Assembly: GCF_004136015.1 (NCBI RefSeq)
Contig: NZ_CP024866.1
Span: 4,247,676 to 4,311,675, forward strand
Source: Pseudomonas sp. ACM7
GTDB taxonomy: Bacteria; Pseudomonadota; Gammaproteobacteria; Pseudomonadales; Pseudomonadaceae
DNA: 64,000 bases
Direction: 5' to 3'
The notes under the pieces are model-generated. The model did no database searches and was not told the DNA's origin. It worked only from the letters and a program-made list of their open reading frames with translations. Below, piece by piece: positions 52,919-62,221 of the stretch (positions are counted from its first letter, which is position 1; each line of letters opens with the position of its first letter). The translations under genes and the position numbers were made by a program.

Positions 52919-53590
52919 ATGCGTGTTCTGCTCGTCGAAGACCATCTGCAGCTCGCTGAAAGTGTCGCCCAGGCGCTCAAGAGCACCGGGCTGACCGTGG
53001 ATGTGCTGCACGACGGTGTGGCGGCGGACCTGGCGTTGAGTAGCGAGGAATACGCCATGGCGATCCTCGACGTCGGGCTGCCACGCATGGATGGCTTCGA
53101 AGTGCTGGCGCGCCTGCGGGCGCGGGGCAAGAACCTGCCGGTGTTGATGTTGACCGCCCGCAGCGACGTCAAGGATCGGGTCCACGGCCTGAACCTTGGC
53201 GCTGACGATTACCTGGCCAAACCTTTCGAACTGACCGAACTCGAAGCCCGGGTCAAAGCCCTGCTGCGCCGCAGTGTGCTCGGCGGTGAACGCCAGCAGC
53301 GCTGCGGTGTGCTGGCCTATGACCTGGACACTCGGCGCTTCACCCTCGGTGAAGAATTGCTGACCCTGACCTCTCGCGAGCAGGCAGTGCTCGAAGCCCT
53401 GATCGCCCGTCCCGGTCGGGTGATGAGCAAGGAACAACTGGCCTCGCAAGTCTTCGGTCTGGACGAAGAGGCCAGCCCCGACGCCATCGAGATCTATGTC
53501 CATCGCCTGCGCAAAAAGCTAGACGGCCAACCGGTCGTCATCGTGACCTTCCGCGGTCTCGGCTACTTGCTGGAAAGCCGCGATGCATAA
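52919..53590 (+). CDS. tctD: Response regulator TctD
   Basis: The 223-residue OmpR-family regulator has the receiver at 1-115 (VLLVEDHLQLAES, phospho-Asp51 in AILDVGLP, Lys101 in LAKPFE) and a winged-helix DNA-binding domain at about 125-220 (LLTLTSREQAVLEALIARPGRVM, DAIEIYVHRLRKKL). It controls the divergent opdH-tctCBA operon through the 235-base spacer. GAGG is about 10 bases ahead of ATG 52919. Its end overlaps tctE by 8 bases. Confidence 0.95.
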   Translation: MRVLLVEDHLQLAESVAQALKSTGLTVDVLHDGVAADLALSSEEYAMAILDVGLPRMDGFEVLARLRARGKNLPVLMLTARSDVKDRVHGLNLGADDYLAKPFELTELEARVKALLRRSVLGGERQQRCGVLAYDLDTRRFTLGEELLTLTSREQAVLEALIARPGRVMSKEQLASQVFGLDEEASPDAIEIYVHRLRKKLDGQPVVIVTFRGLGYLLESRDA

Positions 53591-54968
53591 GCCCAGCAGC
53601 CTGCGCTGGCGGTTGCTGTGGAATCTGGCGTTGTTGCTGGTGGTGTTGATGCTGGCCAGTGGTTTGAGCGCTTACTGGAACGGTCGCGAAGCGGCCGACA
53701 CCGCCTATGACCGGACCTTGCTGGCCTCGGCGCGGACCATCGCTGCCGGTGTCTCCCAGCGCGACGGCTCGCTGAGCGCTGACGTACCGTACGTGGCCCT
53801 CGACACCTTCGCCTACGACAGCGCAGGACGGATTTTTTACCTGGTCAACGACATCAATCAGAAACTGATCTCGGGCTACGAAAACCTGCCACCGCCGCCG
53901 CCGGGAACGCCGCGCACCGATGACTATCCGGCACTGGCGCGTTTCTATAACGCCAAGTACCAAGGGGAGAACGTGCGCGTGGTGAGCCTGCTCAAACCCG
54001 TGAGCGACCCGAACATGAACGGCATGGCGGAAATCCGCGTGGCGGAAACCGATGAAGCGCGGGTCAGCATGGCCCGCAGCCTGGCAGCGGACACGTTACT
54101 GCGTCTGGGCATGCTGGCGGTGGGTGCGTTGTTGCTGGTGTGGTTTGCGGTCAGCGCCGCGTTGCGTCCGCTGGAACGCTTGCGCACTGCGGTGGAAGAG
54201 CGTCAATCGGACGATCTGCGGCCATTGCCGTTGGTGGAAGTGCAGCACGAATTGTGGCCGCTGGTGCGCGCGCTCAATCACTTTACCGAGCGCCTGCGCG
54301 GGCAGTTCGAGCGTCAGGCGCAGTTCATCGCCGATGCCGCCCATGAGCTGCGTACTCCCCTGGCGGCGCTCAAGGCACGACTGGAACTGGGTTTGCGCTC
54401 GACTGAACCCGAAACCTGGCGCAGTACGTTGGAAACCGTCGCCCAAGGCACGGATCGTTTGACCCACCTTGCCAATCAATTGCTCTCGCTGGCACGGGTC
54501 GAAAATGGTGCCCGGGCCATCGCCGAGGGCGGCGCGCAGTTGCTTGACCTCAGTCAGCTGGCTCGCGAACTCGGCATGGCCATGGCACCGCTCGCCCACG
54601 CACGCGGTGTGGCGCTGGCGCTGGAAGCGGACGAACCGGTGTGGTTGCGCGGCGAGCCAACGCTGTTGAACGAACTGTTGAGCAATCTGGTGGATAACGC
54701 GCTGGCCCATACACCGTCGGGTGGCAACGTGATTCTTCGGGTCACGGCACCGGCCGTGTTGGAGGTCGAGGACGACGGCCCCGGCATTCCTCTTGAAGAG
54801 CGCGATCGGGTGTTCGAGCGCTTTTACCGGCGTAACCAGCAGGTGGCCGGTTCGGGGTTGGGGCTGGCGATTGTCGGTGAGATCTGCCGCGCACACCTGG
54901 CTCAAATCAGCCTGCACGATGGCGAACAGGCGGGGTTGAAGGTGCGGGTGAGTTTTATTGCGGGGTAG
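53583..54968 (+). CDS. tctE: Sensor histidine kinase TctE
   Basis: The 461-residue kinase has a helix at 11-30, a periplasmic sensor at about 31-170 and a second helix at 171-192. A HAMP-like linker is followed by the dimerisation box FIADAAHELRTPLAALKARL (His254), then N (ELLSNLVDNALAHT), G1 (VEDDGPGIP) and G2 (VAGSGLGLAIV) boxes. It phosphorylates TctD in response to tricarboxylates. A REPIN follows the stop and separates it from the convergent HDOD gene. Confidence 0.95.
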   Translation: MHKPSSLRWRLLWNLALLLVVLMLASGLSAYWNGREAADTAYDRTLLASARTIAAGVSQRDGSLSADVPYVALDTFAYDSAGRIFYLVNDINQKLISGYENLPPPPPGTPRTDDYPALARFYNAKYQGENVRVVSLLKPVSDPNMNGMAEIRVAETDEARVSMARSLAADTLLRLGMLAVGALLLVWFAVSAALRPLERLRTAVEERQSDDLRPLPLVEVQHELWPLVRALNHFTERLRGQFERQAQFIADAAHELRTPLAALKARLELGLRSTEPETWRSTLETVAQGTDRLTHLANQLLSLARVENGARAIAEGGAQLLDLSQLARELGMAMAPLAHARGVALALEADEPVWLRGEPTLLNELLSNLVDNALAHTPSGGNVILRVTAPAVLEVEDDGPGIPLEERDRVFERFYRRNQQVAGSGLGLAIVGEICRAHLAQISLHDGEQAGLKVRVSFIAG

Positions 54969-54988
54969 TTTTTTGGTGTCTGGGCTGA

Positions 54989-55079
54989 CCCCTTCGCGAG
55001 CAAGCCCGCTCCCACATTTGATCGCATTTTTCCATGAAGAACTCGGTCAAGTGTGGGAGCGGGCTTGCTCGCGAAGGGC
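54989..55079. repeat. REPIN between tctE and the HDOD gene
   Basis: CCTTCGCGAGCAAGCCCGCTCCCACA and TGTGGGAGCGGGCTTGCTCGCGAAGG lie in inverted order around about 35 bases. It fills the gap between two convergent genes. Confidence 0.92.
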
Positions 55080-55094
55080 GCGCTACGGTCTCGA

Positions 55095-55916
55095 CTAATA
55101 AAACATCGACCGCGATTCTTCCAGATCCCGACACATCGCCTCGTTCTCCGGATCAATCCCCAGCTTTTTGAACGCCGGCACGCTGAATGCGTCGATGCGG
55201 GCGAGGGGATGGTCGGTGTCCTTGTGGCAATACAGGCTGGCCACTTGCACCAGATCGACATAGTCGACCCGCTCGGACTGTCGATTGAAGTCCAGATAAA
55301 GCCCCGGCACCTGTACCAGCATTTCCGGAAACTCCCAGACCCTAAGCAGTTTGTCGCCGAGCAGTGGATGAATGTGATCGATCACATGATTGAGGCTGAC
55401 CGGGTCAGACAGCAGTTCATAGTGATCTTCGGCGTAGGTCAGGATCGGCAACACACCGATCTGATGCACCAGTCCGCCAAGGGCTGCCTGATCGGGCTTG
55501 AGTTGCGTGTACCTGCGGCACAATGCATAGCTGATCCCGGCGATTTCCAGGCTTTTGCGCCAGACTTCGCGCATTTTCTGTTCCACCACCTCGGAGCGGG
55601 CATTAAAAATCTGCTCCATGACCAGACCGATGGCCAGGTTGCTGCTGTAATTGACGCCCAGTCGAGTGATTGCCGTGTGCAGGTCAGTGACTTCCTGGGT
55701 CGCACGCAACAGCGGACTATTGACCACTTTGATCAGACGCGCCGACAACGCGGTATCGCGGCCGATCACTTTGCTCAGGGTGCTGACGCTGATTTCCGGG
55801 TCTTCAGCGGCCTTGCGAATCTGCAGGGCCACTTCCGGTAACGTTGGCAGAACCAGGTCGTCGTTATCGATGGCCTCAACCAAATCCTGTTGGACCTTTT
55901 CCGCCAGCTCGCTCAT
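55095..55916 (-). CDS. HDOD-domain protein
   Basis: The 273-residue cytoplasmic protein consists of one HDOD domain (about 20-220): LPTLPEVALQIRKAAEDPEISVSTLSKVIGRDTALSARLIKVVNSPLL, shown here by pattern only, and GLVHQIGVLPIL in place of the true HD pair. HDOD proteins are linked to signalling and c-di-GMP networks but lack confirmed phosphodiesterase activity. No second output domain is attached. It is followed by the REPIN and converges with tctE. Confidence 0.9.
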   Translation of the reverse strand: MSELAEKVQQDLVEAIDNDDLVLPTLPEVALQIRKAAEDPEISVSTLSKVIGRDTALSARLIKVVNSPLLRATQEVTDLHTAITRLGVNYSSNLAIGLVMEQIFNARSEVVEQKMREVWRKSLEIAGISYALCRRYTQLKPDQAALGGLVHQIGVLPILTYAEDHYELLSDPVSLNHVIDHIHPLLGDKLLRVWEFPEMLVQVPGLYLDFNRQSERVDYVDLVQVASLYCHKDTDHPLARIDAFSVPAFKKLGIDPENEAMCRDLEESRSMFY

Positions 55917-55950
55917 TTCGTTTCTCTAGGTGTTGCGACAAGTGCTGCTG

Positions 55951-56892
55951 TTAGCGCTGGATTTCGCGATCGCGATCCAGTGGGTACGGCAGGTCGAGCA
56001 GGTGCAGGGCTGGCCCTTCGAGCGCGCCCAGATGGATATCACCCCCTTCTGCTGCTTCGGCTTGCAGCACGGCCAGGAGTTCAATGTTTTGCTCGGCGTT
56101 GGCGGCCAGCACCACTTCGCCGATAGAGCTGCCGTGGGTAGGGGAAAATAATTGTGTACCAGGTTCAGGCAACTCGTTGGCATCCAGTGTCAGGCGATAC
56201 AAGCGGCGCTTGAGTTTGCCCAGGTACTGCATGCGCGCGACGATTTCCTGGCCGGTGTAGCAACCTTTCTTGAAGCTCACGCCACCCACGGCTTGCAGAT
56301 TGAGCATCTGCGGGATGAACAACTCGCGAGTGCTCGACATGACCTGACCGATCCCTGCGCGGATCTGGCCCAACAGCCATTGATTCAGATCGCCTTCGGC
56401 CAATACGGCGGACAGCTTGCCCTTGATAAGGTCGGCCTGGTCGGCGGCGACCCAGAGTTCGGCGCGGTCCGGCGAGACGCGAATGGCGATCAAGCCGTCA
56501 TTGCGCGCGACGCTGTCGGTGTCGGCCGGAAGATCAAGGCCGAGGCTGACCAGTGCCGCATCGCCATGGTCGATGCCGAAGCGGACCCAGGCAGCGCTTT
56601 CGTCGGTCAGTTTTGACTTGGAAAACACTGCGTACTTTTTCAGGTCAGCCAGTTGCGGTTCCAGCAGTTCGGTGGCCATGGCCATCAGAACGCCGTCGCC
56701 TTCCAGCAGGATGCGGAAACTCGACTGCATCCGGCCCTTCTGCGTGCAGCGGGCGCCGAGGCTGGCCTGGGTGTCACTCAGGTAATTGAGGTTGCAGGTC
56801 AATTGGCCTTGCAGGAATTTACTGGCATCCGCGCCGCGTACTGCGAGAACGCCTTCGTGAGACAGGGTGCAGAAAAAAGCAGAATCGGCCAT
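55951..56892 (-). CDS. ygfZ: tRNA-modifying/iron-sulfur assembly protein YgfZ
   Basis: The 313-residue folate-binding protein has the family hallmark FKKGCYTGQEIVARMQYLGKLKRR (conserved Cys in KGCYTGQE). It also has VLAVRGADASKFLQGQLTCNL near the N terminus and THGSSIGEVVLAANAEQN at the end. YgfZ supports assembly or repair of certain Fe-S enzymes, MiaB among them. It lies 34 bases after the HDOD gene's start on the same strand, upstream of it in transcription, and is divergent from sdhE. Confidence 0.95.
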   Translation of the reverse strand: MADSAFFCTLSHEGVLAVRGADASKFLQGQLTCNLNYLSDTQASLGARCTQKGRMQSSFRILLEGDGVLMAMATELLEPQLADLKKYAVFSKSKLTDESAAWVRFGIDHGDAALVSLGLDLPADTDSVARNDGLIAIRVSPDRAELWVAADQADLIKGKLSAVLAEGDLNQWLLGQIRAGIGQVMSSTRELFIPQMLNLQAVGGVSFKKGCYTGQEIVARMQYLGKLKRRLYRLTLDANELPEPGTQLFSPTHGSSIGEVVLAANAEQNIELLAVLQAEAAEGGDIHLGALEGPALHLLDLPYPLDRDREIQR

Positions 56893-57041
56893 GGGTCATC
56901 GCAGGGTAAAGAGTCTGGGGGACATCATAAGGGGGCGCTCTTGAAATGGGTAGTTCACAAAGGATCGTTGGTGGCCGACCAAAGCCGAGTGTTCGACTGT
57001 GCCTGGGGCTGTATACTTGCCGCCTATTTGAGGAGCGCTCC

Positions 57042-57296
57042 ATGGTCGAAGATGTTGAACTGAATCGCCTCTACTGGCACAGCCGCCGCGGCATGCTTGA
57101 GCTTGACGTGTTGCTGGTGCCGTTCGTGAAAGAGGTCTATCCGCACCTCAATGATGTCGACCGCGATTGCTACCGCAGGCTGCTCGAATGCGAAGATCAG
57201 GACATGTTCGGCTGGTTCATGGAACGCGCCGAATCGGAAGATCCGGAGCTTCAACGCATGGTTCGCATGATTCTGGATCGTGTCCAGCCCAAGTAA
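57042..57296 (+). CDS. sdhE: FAD assembly factor SdhE
   Basis: An 84-residue protein with the SdhE signature [19 protein letters not shown] (conserved RGxxE), then [14 protein letters not shown]. It helps flavinylate succinate dehydrogenase. TTTGAGGAGC lies 6 bases before ATG 57042. It overlaps ygfX by 17 bases, so the two are co-translated. Confidence 0.95.
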   Translation: MVEDVELNRLYWHSRRGMLELDVLLVPFVKEVYPHLNDVDRDCYRRLLECEDQDMFGWFMERAESEDPELQRMVRMILDRVQPK

Positions 57297-57732
57297 TGCG
57301 TTCGAATGCCGCTGGCATGCCTCACGGCAATTGCTGGCGGCGTATCTCTTGGCCCAGCTGTTCGCGCTGGGTTCGCTGTTCCTTCTCTCAATACCGGTCT
57401 GGGCCAGTCTGCTCGGCGCTTTTTGCTGTCTGGCTCATGGCGTTTGGGCGTTGCCGCGTCAGATTCTGCTGACACACCCTCAGGCATTTCGCGGCTTGCG
57501 TCGCAATGCCGATGGCTGGCAGTTGTGGAATCAGGAGGAAGGTTGGCAATCGGTGCAGCTACGACCGGACAGCCTGGCGCTACCTTTGCTCGTTGTGCTG
57601 CGTTTTCGTCTGCGGGGTGAGCGGCGGGTCAGGGCGATTTGTGTGCCCCGTGACTCGCAGGCGGCGGATCTGCACCGGCGCCTGCGGGTTCGGCTCACGT
57701 TCAGTCGACGTAGGTGGGCGGCACCAGAATAG
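57280..57732 (+). CDS. ygfX: YgfX-type membrane protein (CptA family)
   Basis: The 150-residue protein has two N-terminal helices ([22 protein letters not shown] and [19 protein letters not shown]) and a soluble C-terminal domain starting near residue 70 ([20 protein letters not shown]). This is the YgfX layout next to SdhE. Translation probably starts at the GTG at 57280 inside the end of sdhE. The 3' end overlaps the convergent nadB by 32 bases. Confidence 0.87.
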   Translation: MSSPSNAFECRWHASRQLLAAYLLAQLFALGSLFLLSIPVWASLLGAFCCLAHGVWALPRQILLTHPQAFRGLRRNADGWQLWNQEEGWQSVQLRPDSLALPLLVVLRFRLRGERRVRAICVPRDSQAADLHRRLRVRLTFSRRRWAAPE

Positions 57733-59317
57733 TGTCCAGGGCAACCGGCAGCATGTTTGGATAGTCGAGGGTGTAATGCAGGCCGCGACTTTCCTTGCGT
57801 TCCATGGCGGACTGGATCATCAGCTCGGCCACTTGGGCCAGGTTACGCAATTCGATCAAATCGCGACTGACCTTGTAGTTGCTGTAGAACTCGTCGATTT
57901 CGTCCAGCAACAACCGCACGCGGTGCTGTGCCCGTTGCAAGCGCTTATTGGTGCGCACGATGCCGACATAGTCCCACATGAATCGCCGCAGTTCGTCCCA
58001 GTTGTGCGCAATGATAACGTCCTCATCGGAGTCGGTGACCTGGCTCGCATCCCAGACGGGCAGGGCGATCGGAACCGAAACCTGCGGCAGCTGCTCAAGA
58101 ATGTCCGCCGCCGCCGAACGCGCGTAAACGAAACACTCGAGTAACGAGTTGCTGGCCATGCGGTTGGCGCCGTGCAGGCCGGTGAAGCTGGTTTCGCCAA
58201 TGGCATATAGCCCCGGCACGTCGGTGCGACCCTGCTGATCGACCATCACGCCGCCGCAGGTGTAGTGCGCCGCCGGAACCACCGGAATCGGTTGCTTGGT
58301 GATGTCGATGGAGAATTCGAGGCAGCGTTCGTACACCGTCGGGAAGTGAGTCTTGATGAACGCTTCCGGCTTGTGGCTGATGTCCAGATAGACACAATCG
58401 ACGCCCAGGCGCTTCATTTCATGGTCGATGGCCCGGGCGACGATGTCGCGTGGGGCCAGCTCGGCGCGAGGGTCGAAGCGTTGCATGAAGCGTTCGCCGT
58501 TGGGCAGTTTCAGGTGTGCGCCTTCGCCGCGCAGGGCTTCGGTGATCAGGAAACTCTTGGCTTGCGGGTGATACAGGCAAGTGGGGTGGAACTGGTTGAA
58601 TTCCAGGTTCGCCACCCGGCAGCCCGAACGCCAGGCCATGGCAATGCCATCACCGCAGGCGCCGTCGGGGTTGCTGGTATAGAGATAGACCTTTGCTGCG
58701 CCGCCCGATGCGAGGATCACAAAGCGTGCACCGTAGGTGTCGACTTCACCGGTCCCGCGATTGAGGACGTAGGCGCCGAGGCAGCGATCACCTTCAAGGC
58801 CCAGGCGCTTTTCGGTGATCAGGTCGACCGCGACCCGCTGCTCCAGCAGTTCGATGTTCGGTCGTTGCCTGGCCTTGTCGAGCAAGGTTCTGAAAATCGC
58901 TGCGCCCGTGGCATCGGCGGCATGGATGATGCGCCGATGGCTGTGACCGCCTTCGCGGGTCAGGTGGAACTCGAATCCGCCATCTTCGGTGCCGGATTGT
59001 TCATCGCGGGTGAAAGGCACGCCTTGGTCGATCAGCCATTGAATCGCCTCTTTACTGTGCTCGACGGTAAAGCGCACGGCGTCTTCGTGGCACAGGCCGC
59101 CGCCAGCATTGAGGGTGTCATCGACATGTGATTCAACGGTGTCGGTGTCATCCAGGACGGCAGCGACGCCACCCTGGGCCCAGAAAGTCGAGCCATTGGC
59201 GAGGTCGCCTTTGCTCAGGACGGCGATGCGCAAATGACCGGGCAAGGTCAGCGCAAGGCTCAAGCCGGCAGCACCGCTGCCAATTACCAGAACATCGTGT
59301 TGAAACTGTTGGCTCAT
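57701..59317 (-). CDS. nadB: L-aspartate oxidase
   Basis: The 538-residue flavoprotein has the FAD dinucleotide motif [15 protein letters not shown] at 9-23, [29 protein letters not shown] substrate-loop residues, and [24 protein letters not shown] with the active-site region. It oxidises aspartate to iminoaspartate for NAD synthesis. I start at ATG 59317 (MSQQFQHDV), where GGAATCC precedes, and not at the longer frame from 59515. Its 5' region is divergent from algU. Confidence 0.95.
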   Translation of the reverse strand: MSQQFQHDVLVIGSGAAGLSLALTLPGHLRIAVLSKGDLANGSTFWAQGGVAAVLDDTDTVESHVDDTLNAGGGLCHEDAVRFTVEHSKEAIQWLIDQGVPFTRDEQSGTEDGGFEFHLTREGGHSHRRIIHAADATGAAIFRTLLDKARQRPNIELLEQRVAVDLITEKRLGLEGDRCLGAYVLNRGTGEVDTYGARFVILASGGAAKVYLYTSNPDGACGDGIAMAWRSGCRVANLEFNQFHPTCLYHPQAKSFLITEALRGEGAHLKLPNGERFMQRFDPRAELAPRDIVARAIDHEMKRLGVDCVYLDISHKPEAFIKTHFPTVYERCLEFSIDITKQPIPVVPAAHYTCGGVMVDQQGRTDVPGLYAIGETSFTGLHGANRMASNSLLECFVYARSAAADILEQLPQVSVPIALPVWDASQVTDSDEDVIIAHNWDELRRFMWDYVGIVRTNKRLQRAQHRVRLLLDEIDEFYSNYKVSRDLIELRNLAQVAELMIQSAMERKESRGLHYTLDYPNMLPVALDTILVPPTYVD

Positions 59318-59594
59318 TTCAGGATTCCGCTCAAAGCGACCCGGGTCGGGGTTGGCGCAAGACACCTGGATCGGCGAGTCAAGACAGCCACACAGCCCAC
59401 TAGTATATAGAGGGGGGGAGCGGCACAATAGCGAGCACACATGGCATTGTGAAACTACTGTGACGGAAAATACCTGACGCTTCGTCGGATGGTTTTTCGG
59501 TCGGTTTGGCGACAAGACGACTGTATCAGCGATTTAACAGTCTTTTTCTATTCACGGTTGCACAATGTCGGTTCTGCGCAGCTATAAATATTTG

Positions 59595-59622
59595 GAACTT
59601 TTGCCAAAGGCCCAAGATCAAT
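59595..59622 (+). promoter_or_regulatory. Candidate AlgU (sigma-22) promoter, distal
   Basis: GAACTT (59595-59600), a 17-base gap and TCAAT resemble the AlgU consensus GAACTT-N16/17-TCTGA. The -10 is only a partial match. It lies 254 bases upstream of algU. The 558-base nadB-algU gap holds no gene. Confidence 0.45.
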
Positions 59623-59789
59623 AGACCGTTACCTGATTCAAGGGACAGTTTCGGCTTCAACGCGGGATCTGTGATTTGATCCTTGCCGGCGAATCCGATG
59701 ACTAGATTATTCGCGCAGCCGGGTTGACCCGCGCTGCGCTTTTCGTGCGTGCCAAATCAGAGCCCGCAGGAAACTTGCTTGGAGGGGGA

Positions 59790-59816
59790 GAACTTTTGCG
59801 AAAAGCCCGAGTCTAT
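59790..59816 (+). promoter_or_regulatory. AlgU-dependent promoter of the algU operon
   Basis: GAACTT (59790-59795), a 16-base spacer and TCTAT (59812-59816) match the sigma-22 consensus well, 60 bases before the algU start. This supports autoregulation, as established for algU in P. aeruginosa. Confidence 0.7.
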
Positions 59817-59875
59817 GTTTGCAAGTCTGGTTGTTTAGTTATGCAAGCCTCCTCCGAGCTTATCGAGGAGTGTTC

Positions 59876-60457
59876 ATGCTAACCCAGGAAGAGGATCAGC
59901 AGCTGGTCGAACGCGTTCAGCGCGGCGACAAGCGAGCTTTCGATCTGCTAGTGCTGAAATACCAGCACAAAATTCTCGGGTTGATCGTGCGTTTCGTGCA
60001 CGACACCCATGAAGCCCAGGATGTGGCGCAGGAAGCCTTTATCAAGGCGTACCGTGCACTTGGAAATTTTCGCGGGGACAGCGCGTTTTATACGTGGCTT
60101 TACCGCATCGCCATCAACACGGCGAAAAACTATCTGGTTTCACGCGGCCGTCGGCCGCCGGATAGCGATGTCAGTTCCGAGGATGCAGAGTTCTACGATG
60201 GCGATCATGGCCTCAAGGATCTCGAGTCGCCAGAACGTGCATTGCTGCGGGATGAGATCGAAGGCACCGTCCATCGAACCATTCAGCAACTGCCAGAAGA
60301 TTTGCGTACGGCTTTAACTTTACGTGAATTCGATGGTCTGAGTTACGAGGACATTGCGGCCGTCATGCAATGTCCGGTGGGTACCGTGCGCTCCCGGATT
60401 TTCCGCGCTCGGGAAGCCATCGATAAAGCCCTGCAGCCGTTGTTGCAGGAAAACTGA
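59876..60457 (+). CDS. algU: RNA polymerase sigma factor AlgU (sigma-22/RpoE)
   Basis: The 193-residue ECF sigma factor starts MLTQEEDQQLVERVQRGDKRAFDLLV in two pieces. It contains region 2 (AQDVAQEAFIKAYRALGNFRGDSAFYTWLYRIA) and region 4 (LREFDGLSYEDIAAVMQCPVGTVRSRIFRAREAID). It directs envelope-stress and alginate genes. GAGGAG before ATG 59876 selects the start. It heads the operon with mucA, mucB and mucD and is preceded by a good AlgU-type promoter. Confidence 0.96.
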   Translation: MLTQEEDQQLVERVQRGDKRAFDLLVLKYQHKILGLIVRFVHDTHEAQDVAQEAFIKAYRALGNFRGDSAFYTWLYRIAINTAKNYLVSRGRRPPDSDVSSEDAEFYDGDHGLKDLESPERALLRDEIEGTVHRTIQQLPEDLRTALTLREFDGLSYEDIAAVMQCPVGTVRSRIFRAREAIDKALQPLLQEN

Positions 60458-60487
60458 GACAGCGGCGACAGCCAAGAGAGGAACGCC

Positions 60488-61075
60488 ATGAGTCGTGAAG
60501 CCCTGCAGGAATCGCTGTCCGCGGTGATGGATAACGAAGCGGACGAATTGGAATTGCGTCGGGTATTGAATGCCTTTGACGATGTTGAAACCCGTGATAC
60601 CTGGGCTCGTTATCAAATCGCTCGGGCAGTTATGCACAAGGATTTGCTGCTTCCACGTCTGGATATCGCTGCGGCAGTCTCTGCTGCGCTGGCTGACGAA
60701 GCTGTACCTGCAAAAGCCTCCCGTGGTCCATGGCGCAGCCTGGGTCGTCTGGCGGTCGCTGCTTCGGTAACCCTCGCCGTACTGGCAGGTGTTCGTCTGT
60801 ATAATCAGGACGAGATCGCCGGGGTCGAACTGGCTCAACAATCCAGTCAACCAGGTCTGGCCGTTCCTCAGGTCAAGGGTCCAGCTGTATTAGCAGGCTA
60901 CAATGAGAGTTCGGAAGCCACTGGCCCTATGGCCAACGGCGTATTGCAAGGTCAGCCAGGCTGGCACGATCAGCGTCTGCCAGGCTACTTGCGCCAACAT
61001 GCTCAACAGGCTGCACTGAAAGGTACTGAGAGCGCTCTGCCTTACGCCCGTGCAGCAAGTCTGGAAAACCGTTAA
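60488..61075 (+). CDS. mucA: Anti-sigma factor MucA
   Basis: A 195-residue inner-membrane protein. The cytoplasmic N-terminal anti-sigma domain covers 1-80 (LQESLSAVMDNEADELELRRVL), a single helix about 85-102 (LAVAASVTLAVLAGVRLY) and a periplasmic tail 103-195. It sequesters AlgU until regulated proteolysis. The frame is intact with no sign of a mucA-type truncation. It starts 30 bases after the algU stop. Confidence 0.95.
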   Translation: MSREALQESLSAVMDNEADELELRRVLNAFDDVETRDTWARYQIARAVMHKDLLLPRLDIAAAVSAALADEAVPAKASRGPWRSLGRLAVAASVTLAVLAGVRLYNQDEIAGVELAQQSSQPGLAVPQVKGPAVLAGYNESSEATGPMANGVLQGQPGWHDQRLPGYLRQHAQQAALKGTESALPYARAASLENR

Positions 61076-61083
61076 GGAGGATC

Positions 61084-62040
61084 ATGCGCGCCATCCCTCT
61101 ACTTACGCTTCTGCTCGGTGGCTGGTTTGTTGTTCCAGCCCATGCTGATGAAGCCCAGGACTGGTTGACCCGTCTGGGCCAAGCCGAGCAACAGCAAAGC
61201 TTTCACGGTACATTCGTCTACGAGCGTAACGGTAGTTTTTCTACCCACAACATCTGGCACCGCGTCCAGGATGGCAAGGTCCGCGAGCGGTTACTCCAGC
61301 TCGATGGCTCGGCACAGGAAGTCGTGCGCATTGATGGGCGTACTCAATGCGTCAGTGGCATTCTGATAGCAGGGCTTGGAGATTCCCCCAGCTCCGCTGC
61401 TCGTACACTCGATCCACAAAAACTAAAGAATTGGTATGACCTTGCCGTCATTGGCAAGTCGCGTGTGGCCGGGCGTGCGGCGGTGATCGTTTCACTGACG
61501 CCTCGCGATCAACACCGCTACGGTTTTGAATTGCATCTGGATAAAGAAACCGGCCTGCCTCTCAAATCATTGCTTCTGAATGAACGAGGGCAGTTGCTGG
61601 AGCGATTCCAGTTCACGCAACTGGATACCGCCGATGTTCCGTCCGACAGCGACTTGAAGCCTGGCGCCGATTGCAAAACTATTGCCCTCGACAGTGACAA
61701 GGCTTCTGCAATCAAGACAGCGCAAGTCTGGCGTTCGGACTGGTTACCACCAGGTTTCGAGCTGACCAGCAGTACCTCCCGCAAGGATCCAGAGACCAAA
61801 ACCCAAGTCAACAGCCTGATGTATGACGATGGTCTGGCCCGTTTCTCGGTTTTCCTTGAGCCGTTGAATGGCGCAACAATTACTGACACTCGCACCCAGT
61901 TGGGGCCGACCGTTGCAGTTTCCCGACGCTTGACTACCCCGCAAGGCGAGATGATGGTGACCGTGGTCGGTGAGATTCCGATTGGCACCGCCGAACGGAT
62001 TGCGCTATCCATGCGCAGCGACGCCACTGCAACCAAGTAG
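61084..62040 (+). CDS. mucB: Periplasmic regulator MucB (RseB-like)
   Basis: The 318-residue protein has a signal peptide (IPLLTLLLGGWFVVPAHA, cleaved near residue 21) and the MucB/RseB fold: WLTRLGQAEQQQSFHGTFVYERNGSF, then VWRSDWLPPGFELTS in the C-terminal domain. It shields MucA from the AlgW protease. It begins 8 bases after mucA with AAGGAGG ahead of the ATG. No mucC follows, and mucD comes next. Confidence 0.95.
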   Translation: MRAIPLLTLLLGGWFVVPAHADEAQDWLTRLGQAEQQQSFHGTFVYERNGSFSTHNIWHRVQDGKVRERLLQLDGSAQEVVRIDGRTQCVSGILIAGLGDSPSSAARTLDPQKLKNWYDLAVIGKSRVAGRAAVIVSLTPRDQHRYGFELHLDKETGLPLKSLLLNERGQLLERFQFTQLDTADVPSDSDLKPGADCKTIALDSDKASAIKTAQVWRSDWLPPGFELTSSTSRKDPETKTQVNSLMYDDGLARFSVFLEPLNGATITDTRTQLGPTVAVSRRLTTPQGEMMVTVVGEIPIGTAERIALSMRSDATATK

Positions 62041-62103
62041 TGAGCTGAAATCGAAATGTTTGGTGAGCATTTCAACTTGCAAATATCCCCGATTTTTTCT
62101 ATA

Positions 62104-62137
62104 GGTCAGAGCCTCTCGGCTCTGGCCTTGTTTGTTG
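62104..62137 (+). terminator. Hairpin between mucB and mucD
   Basis: GGTCAGAGCC, loop TCTC and GGCTCTGGCC form a 10-bp stem with one wobble pair. TTGTTTGTTG follows, a weak U-rich tail. It may attenuate transcription into mucD. Confidence 0.6.
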
Positions 62138-62221
62138 TTCCCGGAACAAAAATACCGGCGTATCGTTCCCGGTGTTCCTTGCTCCATATCGCTTAACCAT
62201 GCTCGTCGTAACGGGAGCCGT

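Noticed and set aside
1068..55079. A CRISPR array based on repeated GTAGGAGCTG or TGTGGGAGC units
   Set aside because: The repeats are palindromic pairs scattered over many kilobases, without regular spacers or cas genes. They are REP elements.
59315..59515. An N-terminal extension of nadB from 59515
   Set aside because: The extra 66 residues are Cys/Ser/Pro-rich with no domain, and ATG 59317 begins at the usual FAD-motif distance.
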